DNA of 5,080 nt from Chitinophagaceae bacterium (GTDB lineage: Bacteria > Bacteroidota > Bacteroidia > Chitinophagales > Chitinophagaceae), in assembly GCA_016787105.1 (NCBI GenBank), contig JAEUVI010000279.1, positions 1 to 5,080 of the forward strand, given 5' to 3'. A model generated the notes under the pieces. The model was not told where the DNA came from. It worked only from the letters and a program-made list of their open reading frames with translations, and ran no database searches. Of the stretch, positions 1 through 5,080 are shown piece by piece. Numbering within the stretch: the first letter of the stretch is position 1; each line of letters begins with the position of its first letter. The translations under genes and the position numbers were made by a program.

Positions 1-11
1 AAAATTTCAAT

Positions 12-905
12 ATGAAAGCCATACGTAAATTTCAATTTTTGTTTGCGGTTATTTTTTTTCTCATCAACACAGCAGTATTTGCACAACAGGATACTGCCAA
101 GCCACGCATCATTGTAATCGGCGCTCACCCGGATGATTGTGACATGGATGCTGGTGGTACTGCAGCGTTATTTGCGTCGATGGGCTATGCGGTAAAATTT
201 GTAGCTGTTACAAATGGTGATGCAGGTCACCAGGCTGATAAGGGAGTATCGTTGGCAAAAAGAAGATTTGCTGAAGCGCAGGAGGCTGGCAAACGTTTTG
301 GTGTAACATATGATGTGCTCGATAATCATGATGGAGAATTGCTGCCTACACTTGAAGTGCGATTGCAGTTAATAAAGAAAATACGGGAATGGAATGCGGA
401 TGTGGTAATAGCACCGAGGCCAAACGATTATCATCCCGACCATCGCTATACTGGTGTATTGGTGCAGGATGCGGCATATATGGTGGCAGTGCCAAATGTG
501 GCGCCGGAAACTCCTGCACTAAAAAAGAACCCGGTATTTTTATATTCACAGGATTTTTTCAAACGGCCCAATCCGTTCAGACCAGATATAGCTGTTGACA
601 TTACAAAGGTGTTTGATCAGAAAGTACATGCGCTGGATGCGCACGTATCCCAGGTGTATGAGTGGTTGCCGTGGATTGGTCATTATGCAGAAGAAGTGCC
701 AAAAGATAAAAAAGAACGGGAAAAATGGCTGGCATCAAGAGTGAAAGTTAACATTACACCTGAAGCAAGAAAGTCGTTGGAGAAATGGTATGGTGCAGAT
801 AGGGCAGCAAAAGCACAATATGCAGAAGTGTTTGAAATATGTGAATACGGTGCACAGCCCGATGAAAATGAAATAAAAAGATTGTTCCCGATGCTGGGAA
901 AATAA
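12..905 (+). CDS. Exported PIG-L (LmbE-like) family metal-dependent de-N-acetylase
   Basis: A 297-residue protein of the PIG-L/LmbE family, whose members are zinc-dependent hydrolases that remove N-acetyl groups from sugars such as GlcNAc-inositides or bacillithiol and mycothiol precursors. Residues 1-24 form a Sec signal peptide (basic start, hydrophobic core, cleavage likely after VFA), so the mature enzyme should be periplasmic. The family metal and catalytic motif is at residues 38-42 (AHPDD), and the second metal motif HPDH is at 141-144 after a PRPNDY stretch; NGDAGH at 68-73 is also typical. After AHPDD the usual Glu is replaced by Cys43, a variant I recall from other Bacteroidota exported members. 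The length is somewhat above the minimal domain of about 230 residues, with a C-terminal extension rich in Lys and Glu. The start is fixed by the signal peptide; there is no Shine-Dalgarno sequence. The natural substrate cannot be read from the sequence. The downstream isomerase-like gene lies 90 bp away on the same strand. Confidence 0.93.
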   Translation: MKAIRKFQFLFAVIFFLINTAVFAQQDTAKPRIIVIGAHPDDCDMDAGGTAALFASMGYAVKFVAVTNGDAGHQADKGVSLAKRRFAEAQEAGKRFGVTYDVLDNHDGELLPTLEVRLQLIKKIREWNADVVIAPRPNDYHPDHRYTGVLVQDAAYMVAVPNVAPETPALKKNPVFLYSQDFFKRPNPFRPDIAVDITKVFDQKVHALDAHVSQVYEWLPWIGHYAEEVPKDKKEREKWLASRVKVNITPEARKSLEKWYGADRAAKAQYAEVFEICEYGAQPDENEIKRLFPMLGK

Positions 906-918
906 GATTTTCGGGCTC

Positions 919-933
919 TATATTTAAAATATA
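919..933. repeat. A/T-only inverted repeat between the two carbohydrate-type genes
   Basis: Seven-base arms TATATTT and AAATATA flank a single A just after the stop codon of the de-N-acetylase gene. The repeat contains no G or C and has no following T-tract, so it is a poor terminator. It may be chance in A/T-rich DNA. The rest of the 90-bp gap (906-995) shows no clear promoter: the best -7-like match, TTGCTTTG near 955-963, lacks the conserved A and a spaced TTTG. Cotranscription of the two flanking genes therefore remains plausible. Confidence 0.3.
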
Positions 934-995
934 CTGATTACTGGCAGACTTTTTATTGCTTTGTATCGTCAGTTATAAGACTAAATAGTAATTAT

Positions 996-1910
996 ATGAA
1001 ACAGGTTACACGCCGGCAATTTGTAAAGACAAGTTCCGCTGCCATCATAGCCGCTGCAGCGTTTCCATCTTTTGATTTTATCAATCCCAAACCTCTGTTG
1101 TCTTTTTCCACCCTGGGCTGTCCGGAATGGACTTTTGATGAGATACTTTCATTTGCAGTAGAAAATAACTACGATGGTATTGAAATCCGCGGTATCCTCA
1201 AACAAATGGATTTAACACAATGCCCTGAATTCAGTACAAAAGAAAATATAGCAGTATCAAAAAGAAAGGTTGCTGAGAAAAATCTGAAGATTGTAAATCT
1301 TGGTGCTTCTGCTAATTTACACCAAACAGTGCCCGCAGAAAGACAGAAAAACCTGGATGAAGCAAAACGTTTTATTGATTTGGCACAGCAGTTAGGTTCG
1401 CCGTATATCCGCGTATTTCCAAATGAGTTACCCAATGATGATACAAGAAAAACAGTACGTGATTTAATTATATCAGGTTTGCAGGAACTTGGGAACCATG
1501 CGAAAGGTACCGGTGTAACTGTATTGATGGAAACACATGGCAACGTGGTAAAGGCAGATGAATTAAAACTCATCATGGATGCTGCTGCACATCCGCAGGT
1601 GGGGCTTGTTTGGGATCCGATTAATATGTGGTCGGTAACAAAGGAAAATCCGTCTTACATGTACCAGCAACTTAAACCTTATATCCGCCACACACATATT
1701 AAGGATGCGAAAATAGTGGGTGATAAATTGAATTATGTATTGCTGGGCAAAGGCGATACCCCTATACTACAGGCAATGGATATATTATACAAGGATAAGT
1801 ATAAAGGATATTATAGTTTTGAGTGGGAAAAATTATGGCACCCTGAAATAGCGGCGCCAGAAATCGCACTGGCCGATTATCCAAGAGCAGCAAGGGCCAG
1901 ATTGAAATAA
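996..1910 (+). CDS. Tat-exported sugar isomerase/epimerase-like TIM-barrel protein
   Basis: A 304-residue protein of the xylose-isomerase-like TIM-barrel superfamily (AP endonuclease 2 / IolE-type fold, commonly labelled sugar phosphate isomerase/epimerase). The N-terminus carries a twin-arginine signal: TRRQFVK at residues 5-11, then an Ala-rich hydrophobic stretch to about residue 24, so the folded protein is probably exported with its metal already bound. Barrel strands with likely metal ligands are visible: Glu179 in LMETHG, Asp207 in VWDP, His232 or His234 in RHTHIKD, and Glu276 in SFEWEK, the usual E-D-H-E set. GIEIRG at 61-66 matches the first barrel strand of the family. Export argues against a phosphorylated substrate; a free or keto sugar or polyol is more likely, which is inference. 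The gene follows the PIG-L gene by 90 bp and is closed by a strong hairpin. ATG at 996 is chosen because the Tat motif follows directly; the leader is A/T rich without Shine-Dalgarno. Confidence 0.9.
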   Translation: MKQVTRRQFVKTSSAAIIAAAAFPSFDFINPKPLLSFSTLGCPEWTFDEILSFAVENNYDGIEIRGILKQMDLTQCPEFSTKENIAVSKRKVAEKNLKIVNLGASANLHQTVPAERQKNLDEAKRFIDLAQQLGSPYIRVFPNELPNDDTRKTVRDLIISGLQELGNHAKGTGVTVLMETHGNVVKADELKLIMDAAAHPQVGLVWDPINMWSVTKENPSYMYQQLKPYIRHTHIKDAKIVGDKLNYVLLGKGDTPILQAMDILYKDKYKGYYSFEWEKLWHPEIAAPEIALADYPRAARARLK

Positions 1911-1918
1911 AAGATTAG

Positions 1919-1934
1919 TTTACTTTTTAGTAAA
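1919..1934 (+). repeat. Small A/T-rich hairpin just after the isomerase gene
   Basis: Arms TTTACT and AGTAAA enclose a TTTT loop, nine bases after the TAA stop and immediately before the main terminator. It is too weak to terminate alone. It may add to the 3' end structure or be chance. Confidence 0.35.
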
Positions 1935-1936
1935 TG

Positions 1937-1974
1937 AAAATTCCGTCCCGGTTTTATCGGAACGGAATTTTTTT
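1937..1974. terminator. Bidirectional intrinsic terminator between convergent genes
   Basis: The left arm AAAATTCCGT (1937-1946) pairs with ACGGAATTTT (1962-1971). After one C-A mismatch the stem continues as CCG (1948-1950) with CGG (1958-1960) around a GTTTTAT loop. On the + strand the stem runs into a T-tract ending at 1974, which suits the isomerase gene ending at 1910. On the - strand the arm ends in TTTT, so the same element can serve the small secreted protein gene that ends at 2000. Confidence 0.88.
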
Positions 1975-1999
1975 ATGCTTCTATGCAAAAACGGTTGGT

Positions 2000-2404
2000 T
2001 TATAGCTTAGAAACAACTACGTTTTCTACTACTTTCCGGCTGCTGCTTACCTCATAAACCGTAGTTTCTTTTGTAAGCTTGTTGGTTACTTCAAAAGTAG
2101 TACCAGCAGCGAGTGAAAGTTCTTCAACATCCAGCTTGTACCTTCTTGAAATATTTTCGCCTTTGAGTTTTTCACTAAGGAGAATTCTTTTTTCTGCATC
2201 TCTTACTGTTACAGTGTATTCAGCAGCAGTGCTGTTATTTAGCGAAAGCTGGAATACAGGAAGGTTGTTTGCTGAATGACCTACGAATTTTAATTCGCCC
2301 TGGCCTTCTGGTCCGTTGGCATATGTTGAGTTGGTAAATCCGATTGCGAGGACTGTTACTAACGCCACTGCCATAGTTCTGAAATTCATCATTGTTTTTT
2401 TCAT
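2000..2404 (-). CDS. Small secreted beta-rich protein of unknown function
   Basis: A 134-residue protein that I cannot assign to a named family. Residues 1-29 form a Sec signal peptide: MKKTMMNFR is the basic start, then a hydrophobic core MAVALVTVLAIGF, with cleavage likely after STYA. There is no lipobox Cys. The mature part (about 105 residues) has alternating hydrophobic positions suggestive of beta strands: KFVGHSANNLPVFQLSLNN, YTVTVRDAEKRILLSEKL, SRRYKLDVEEL, TTFEVTNKL and TVYEVSSSR, ending VVENVVVSKL. The order of an xxFQL-type strand, a TVTVRDAEKRILLSEKL strand pair and a later FEV strand recalls the small beta-sandwich of T9SS C-terminal domains, but no sorting motif or FPNP is present. 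From memory, comparable short proteins recur in Chitinophagaceae. The first ATG (2402-2404) gives the best signal peptide; Met5 or Met6 are possible alternatives. It is probably monocistronic, with its own promoter near 2560-2591 and a terminator at 1937-1974. Confidence 0.82.
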   Translation of the reverse strand: MKKTMMNFRTMAVALVTVLAIGFTNSTYANGPEGQGELKFVGHSANNLPVFQLSLNNSTAAEYTVTVRDAEKRILLSEKLKGENISRRYKLDVEELSLAAGTTFEVTNKLTKETTVYEVSSSRKVVENVVVSKL

Positions 2405-2528
2405 AAAAAACTGTTTGGGTTAAAGAAAAATTGTTGTTTAAAAAATCTCGTTGCGGCAGCAAACCGTGCGGGCAAAACAATTGTAAGTATGTGCTGGGAT
2501 TGATTTTTTATTTCCCGGTACGTGAGGC

Positions 2529-2544
2529 AAGCCTTGCAAGGCTT
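2529..2544. repeat. 16-bp perfect palindrome at the start of the leader of the small secreted protein gene
   Basis: The sequence AAGCCTTGCAAGGCTT is a perfect palindrome. It lies about nine bases downstream of the predicted transcription start of the - strand gene, so it would fold as a 6-bp stem with a TGCA loop at the very 5' end of that mRNA, where such stems can protect against decay. Read on the + strand, it is followed directly by TTTTTT (2543-2548 region) and looks like a short intrinsic terminator, although no + strand gene lies upstream that needs one. A binding site for a dimeric regulator is a third reading. Confidence 0.6.
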
Positions 2545-2559
2545 TTTTCGTTGGCAATA

Positions 2560-2591
2560 CAAACGTACTACAGGTTTTTTCAGCATTCAAA
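2560..2591 (-). promoter_or_regulatory. Bacteroidota-type promoter for the small secreted protein gene
   Basis: Read on the - strand, TTTG (2588-2591) is followed after exactly 20 bases by TACGTTTG (2560-2567). This matches the Bacteroidota consensus of TTTG at -33 and TAnnTTTG at -7 recognised by the primary sigma factor of this phylum. Transcription would begin near 2553, giving a leader of about 150 nt before the ATG at 2404. The long leader is unusual for a 134-codon gene and contains the palindrome listed above. Confidence 0.65.
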
Positions 2592-2638
2592 TCAAACTAA
2601 GCTCATTTTTCTGATGTTAAACAACAATGCTGTCTTCT

Positions 2639-2663
2639 GAAACCCTTGCCAGTAAAGGGTTTT
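2639..2663. repeat. Hairpin-forming inverted repeat in the divergent intergenic region
   Basis: AAACCCTT (2640-2647) and AAGGGTTT (2655-2662) form a perfect 8-bp stem around the 7-nt loop GCCAGTA, with a possible extra G-T pair at 2639/2663. Only a short T run follows on the + strand, so terminator activity would be weak. It lies upstream of the -33 element of the - strand promoter and more than 100 bp before the + strand candidate promoter, so it could insulate the two or bind a regulator. Function is not determined. Confidence 0.5.
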
Positions 2664-2758
2664 AACAAATAATTGCAATGATGTCCAACGCCTTTTAAAG
2701 ATGTTTGTTAAGTAATTGTTACGCGATAGAGTAAAAAGAAAAAACGAAGTCAATAGAA

Positions 2759-2776
2759 AATCAATATTGGTTGATT
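2759..2776. promoter_or_regulatory. Possible operator inverted repeat upstream of the aminotransferase-fold gene
   Basis: AATCAA (2759-2764) and TTGATT (2771-2776) are perfect 6-bp arms around TATTGG. The right arm overlaps the candidate -33 element at 2770-2773, a position where a bound regulator could block or assist RNA polymerase. The assignment rests on symmetry and position only, and such a repeat can arise by chance in A/T-rich DNA. Confidence 0.3.
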
Positions 2777-2800
2777 GCGAAGAGGAGTAAAAGATTTTTG
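2770..2800 (+). promoter_or_regulatory. Weak candidate promoter for the aminotransferase-fold gene
   Basis: GTTG (2770-2773) is followed after 19 bases by GATTTTTG (2793-2800), which departs from the Bacteroidota -7 consensus TAnnTTTG only in the first base. It would start transcription near 2807, about 34 nt before the ATG. The match is imperfect in both boxes, so this is a candidate only. Confidence 0.33.
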
Positions 2801-2840
2801 GGAAAAGGGAAATTCAATAGATTGTGAAAAATAAAATTTC

Positions 2841-4196
2841 ATGCAGAATAATATTTCCCTTGAGCAGGGCGACATCAATCAATCGCAATTACGACAAGAC
2901 TATAATGCGCAGCTAACTGAAGAGACAAAGCAATGGATTGAAAAAGACGCAAAATATTTTCTACACCAGGCGCTCTCTACACCCGTGATGAATGTGTTGT
3001 CGAAAACAGAAGGGCCATTTATATATGATTTGCAGGGAAAGGCATATCTCGATTTGCACGGCAATGGTGTACACAATGCTGGTTTCAGCAATCCGGTTGT
3101 AACGCAAAAAGTTATTGAGCAACTTACCCGGTCATTGGCATTTACTCCACGCCGTTATACCAACATACCTGCTGTACAACTTGCGGAGAAACTGATTGCG
3201 GTTACACCGAAAGAATTAACAAGGGTATTGTTTTGTCCCGGAGGTTCCGAAGCAATAGAGATGGCCATAATGCTTGCCAAGCAGGTAACTGGTAAATGGA
3301 AAACAATTTCTTTCTGGGACTCTTATCATGGTACAGGTTTCCAGGCAGCATCGCTGGGCGGCGAAGAACATTTTACAGTAGGGCAGGGGCCAATGGTACC
3401 TGGCGCTTTTCATGTTGAGTTTCCCAATTATTACCGCAATCCCTGGGGACTGACGGATACTACAGCAATTGATGAAGAATACCTGCGGCAAATAAAAATC
3501 ATCTTACAGCGTAATCCCGATATGGCGGCAATACTCGGTGAGCCAATATCAGCTACACCGGTTGTTCCTTCCCGTTACTATTGGGAGGAAGTACAATCCC
3601 TGTGCAGGAGGTATGGAATGCTGCTCATCTTTGATGAAATTATTGAAGGTTTTGGCCGCACGGGTAAATTATTTGCCAGCGAACACTTTGTTACCCCCGA
3701 TGTATTGGTACTTGGTAAAACGCTTGGTGGAGGGTTGATGCCATTTGCAGGTATTGTAACCAGGGAAGAATTCAATGTATTGCAGAACCGTTCGATTGGA
3801 CATTTTACACACGAAAAAAATCCGTTATGCTGTACGGCAGGTTTGGCAACGCTTGAATATTTATTGGACAATAAATTGGTAGAAAATGCCGCGACGCTTG
3901 GCGATTACCTGATGGATCAGCTTAGGGCATTGCAGGATATTTATCCCATCATCGGTAATGTAGCAGGAAAAGGCTTTCATATAGGGCTCGATTTGGTAAA
4001 GGATCGTAAAACAAAAGAACGTGCAGTAAAAGAAGCTGAGATAATCATGTATCACTGCATGCGTGAAGGTGTAGCATTCAAAATCATAGAAGGAAATGTC
4101 ATCACCATGCGGCCTTCATTGGTTATTACAAAAGATCATTGCGACATGATTATACACGCTTTACGTAATGCATTGGAAAAAGTCAGTCTTTCCTGA
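2841..4196 (+). CDS. Class III PLP-dependent aminotransferase-fold enzyme, possibly a PbfA-type phosphonate ammonia-lyase
   Basis: A complete 451-residue fold-type I PLP enzyme of class III, usual in length. Visible active-site features are the phosphate-binding PGGSEA at 133-138, SYHGTG at 161-166, GEP at 233-235, IFDEIIEGFGRTG at 263-275 with Asp265 for the PLP pyridine nitrogen, and Lys293 in LGKTLGGGLMP as the Schiff-base lysine. The N-terminal DAKYFLHQALSTP (36-48) and FTPRRYTN (101-108) recall (R)-1-hydroxy-2-aminoethylphosphonate ammonia-lyase (PbfA), which feeds the phosphonoacetaldehyde route of aminophosphonate breakdown; this subfamily call is from memory and only moderately sure. 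Other class III transaminases or phospholyases remain possible. No leader or membrane segment is seen, so it is cytoplasmic. An in-frame TAA at 2832-2834 rules out an earlier start. No phn gene lies beside it in the window; it appears monocistronic, since its downstream neighbour is on the opposite strand. Confidence 0.9.
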   Translation: MQNNISLEQGDINQSQLRQDYNAQLTEETKQWIEKDAKYFLHQALSTPVMNVLSKTEGPFIYDLQGKAYLDLHGNGVHNAGFSNPVVTQKVIEQLTRSLAFTPRRYTNIPAVQLAEKLIAVTPKELTRVLFCPGGSEAIEMAIMLAKQVTGKWKTISFWDSYHGTGFQAASLGGEEHFTVGQGPMVPGAFHVEFPNYYRNPWGLTDTTAIDEEYLRQIKIILQRNPDMAAILGEPISATPVVPSRYYWEEVQSLCRRYGMLLIFDEIIEGFGRTGKLFASEHFVTPDVLVLGKTLGGGLMPFAGIVTREEFNVLQNRSIGHFTHEKNPLCCTAGLATLEYLLDNKLVENAATLGDYLMDQLRALQDIYPIIGNVAGKGFHIGLDLVKDRKTKERAVKEAEIIMYHCMREGVAFKIIEGNVITMRPSLVITKDHCDMIIHALRNALEKVSLS

Positions 4197-4210
4197 TAGC
4201 GATGAGTAAA

Positions 4211-5080
4211 TTATTGTATCAAAACAGGCAGCGACTTTAACAGGCTGCTTTCAGATTGCATTGTAATAAAGTATAGCCCGGCTGGTACGGTGTTTCTCAG
4301 CCTTACATGTACGATTTTATTGTTACCTGTTAGTCGTTCCGAATAAATTATTTTTCCTGCATTATCTGTTAATTTCAGGATCGTTGTTTCAGCAGAAAAT
4401 ATACCGGTTTGAATAGAAAACGTACCAGTAGTTACCGGGTTTGGAAAAATCCGCAATGAATTTTTATAGTTTAATAGGGTAATAGCTACTGTTCTGCTGT
4501 ATGTTGCCCCTACGCCACTTTCTGGTTTTGCATGCACACGATAAAATACCAAATCATTTTCTGCTGTTTTATCAGTGTATGAGAAGGTCTTATCGCCTGC
4601 ATTAATATTGGAAATTAGGTGTGCGATGCTGTTGAAATGAATACCATCATAGCTTCTCTCAATTTCATAAGTACTACTACCATCATCGTTTGATGTCCAG
4701 GCTAAGTGAGGGAGGTTGTATTTTTCTTTTACTTCAAACGATGTAAACATTACTGGTAATGCAAACTGGGGTGGAGAAGGGTAGCCGCCGATTGCATAGT
4801 ATATCTGCGCTGTCATGCCTACTGTCGCAAGGCCTCCATTGAGTGAAATACCTACTTCATCATAATCAAGTGAATTTGTCAATGCAGACACATATCCTAT
4901 CGCGCCTCCCATGAGTGTAGCAATGTTTCCGTTGCTGATAAGGTTTTGACGCAACAAACCATTTTTGTATGTTGAGATAGATACAGAAGGCAATGCCGAA
5001 ACCACAGATCCGATATTTACGTAGAAACCGGCATAGGTATTACCCGGTGTTAAAGCATTTAGTTTTGCGCGGATACCACG
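4211..5080 (-). CDS. C-terminal part of a T9SS-secreted surface protein (partial, 5' end beyond window)
   Basis: The frame stays open from the stop at 4211 to the right edge, giving 289 visible residues of a longer protein; the GTG at 5003-5005 is an internal Val, not a start. Visible residues 1 to about 100 form a Gly- and Ser-rich beta segment (TYAGFYVNIGSV, ISTYKNGLL, YDEVGISLNGG, AQIYYAIGG) of a type I recall from Bacteroidota exoproteins. Residues about 108-203 resemble a fibronectin III-like module of the phylum (LPVMFTSFEVKE, LAWTSNDDGSSTYEIERSYDG, SYTDKT, FYRVHA). Residues about 206-289 are a type A T9SS sorting domain: LRIFPNPVTTGTFSIQ, then LKLTDNAGKIIYSERL, ending GLYFITMQSESSLLKSLPVLIQ. 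This C-terminal domain directs export through the Por/Spr system and is normally cleaved on anchoring or release. The protein probably acts at the cell surface, perhaps in adhesion, but the missing N-terminal part would decide this. Confidence 0.9.
   Translation of the reverse strand, partial: RGIRAKLNALTPGNTYAGFYVNIGSVVSALPSVSISTYKNGLLRQNLISNGNIATLMGGAIGYVSALTNSLDYDEVGISLNGGLATVGMTAQIYYAIGGYPSPPQFALPVMFTSFEVKEKYNLPHLAWTSNDDGSSTYEIERSYDGIHFNSIAHLISNINAGDKTFSYTDKTAENDLVFYRVHAKPESGVGATYSRTVAITLLNYKNSLRIFPNPVTTGTFSIQTGIFSAETTILKLTDNAGKIIYSERLTGNNKIVHVRLRNTVPAGLYFITMQSESSLLKSLPVLIQ

Larger units (their letters stand above)
2405..2840. other. Divergent intergenic region with regulatory elements
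   Basis: This 436-bp stretch separates the divergently transcribed secreted-protein and aminotransferase-fold genes. It holds the - strand promoter, the palindromic leader start, two further inverted repeats and a weak + strand promoter candidate, each listed separately. Open frames of 61 to 81 codons cross it on both strands, but none has protein-like composition, a signal peptide or a recognisable motif, so I treat it as non-coding. I see no tRNA or known riboswitch in it. Confidence 0.7.

Noticed and set aside
1169..1576. A 135-codon open frame on the - strand inside the isomerase-like gene
   Set aside because: It is antisense to a well-supported TIM-barrel coding region, has Ser/Phe/Cys-rich shadow composition and no recognisable motif.
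2235..2640. Overlapping short open frames on both strands across the intergenic region and the start of the small secreted protein gene
   Set aside because: None has a plausible start context, signal peptide or protein-like pattern, and they cover promoter and leader elements.
2704..2722. Short direct repeat of TTGTTA with a GTAA-TTG-TTAC symmetry
   Set aside because: It is only six bases in A/T-rich DNA, with no spacing to a promoter that would give it meaning.
2781..2787. Purine-rich AGAGGAG as a ribosome binding site for the PLP enzyme
   Set aside because: It is over 50 bases before the ATG, and an in-frame stop at 2832-2834 excludes a start nearer to it; Bacteroidota genes generally lack such sites.
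3578..3871. A 97-codon open frame on the - strand inside the PLP enzyme gene, and similar shorter ones at 2900-3091, 3216-3491 and 3861-4055
   Set aside because: They lie opposite conserved class III active-site motifs and look like reading-frame shadows.
5003..5005. GTG as the start of the T9SS protein
   Set aside because: The frame continues without a stop to the window edge for 25 more codons with matching beta-type sequence, and a signal peptide is missing, so the gene begins outside the window.
1..5080. Mobile element, CRISPR, toxin-antitoxin or defence system
   Set aside because: No transposase, integrase, regularly spaced repeats, terminal inverted repeats or defence-type protein motifs are visible on either strand.

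Overview
The window looks like ordinary chromosomal DNA from a member of the Bacteroidota, probably Chitinophagaceae or a close relative. Four things point there: a C-terminal type IX secretion (T9SS) sorting domain, no Shine-Dalgarno sequences but A/T-rich leaders before starts, a promoter of the Bacteroidota TTTG / TAnnTTTG type, and the style of the exported proteins. The family assignment is an inference from memory of similar proteins, not from a search.

Layout. At 12-905 (+) lies a Sec-exported PIG-L/LmbE-type metal-dependent de-N-acetylase, followed after 90 bp by a Tat-exported xylose-isomerase-like TIM-barrel protein at 996-1910 (+). The two may form a short periplasmic unit acting on carbohydrates. 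A strong bidirectional hairpin terminator (1937-1974) separates them from a convergent gene for a small secreted beta-rich protein of unknown function (2000-2404, -). That gene has a well-matching promoter at 2560-2591 and a leader of about 150 nt that begins almost at once with a 16-bp perfect palindrome. The 436-bp divergent intergenic region (2405-2840) holds this promoter, two further inverted repeats and a weak candidate promoter for the next gene. Then comes a complete class III PLP-dependent aminotransferase-fold enzyme (2841-4196, +), which resembles the (R)-1-hydroxy-2-aminoethylphosphonate ammonia-lyase (PbfA) type more than a classical transaminase. It converges, with only 14 bp between stops, on the C-terminal part of a large T9SS-secreted surface protein (4211-5080, -) that runs off the right edge.

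I found no tRNA, rRNA, CRISPR array, transposase, phage gene or recognisable defence system. The most interesting points are the possible orphan phosphonate lyase, the lineage-style small secreted protein with its structured leader, and the pairing of two differently exported carbohydrate-type enzymes. I see no convincing evidence of a wholly new system.
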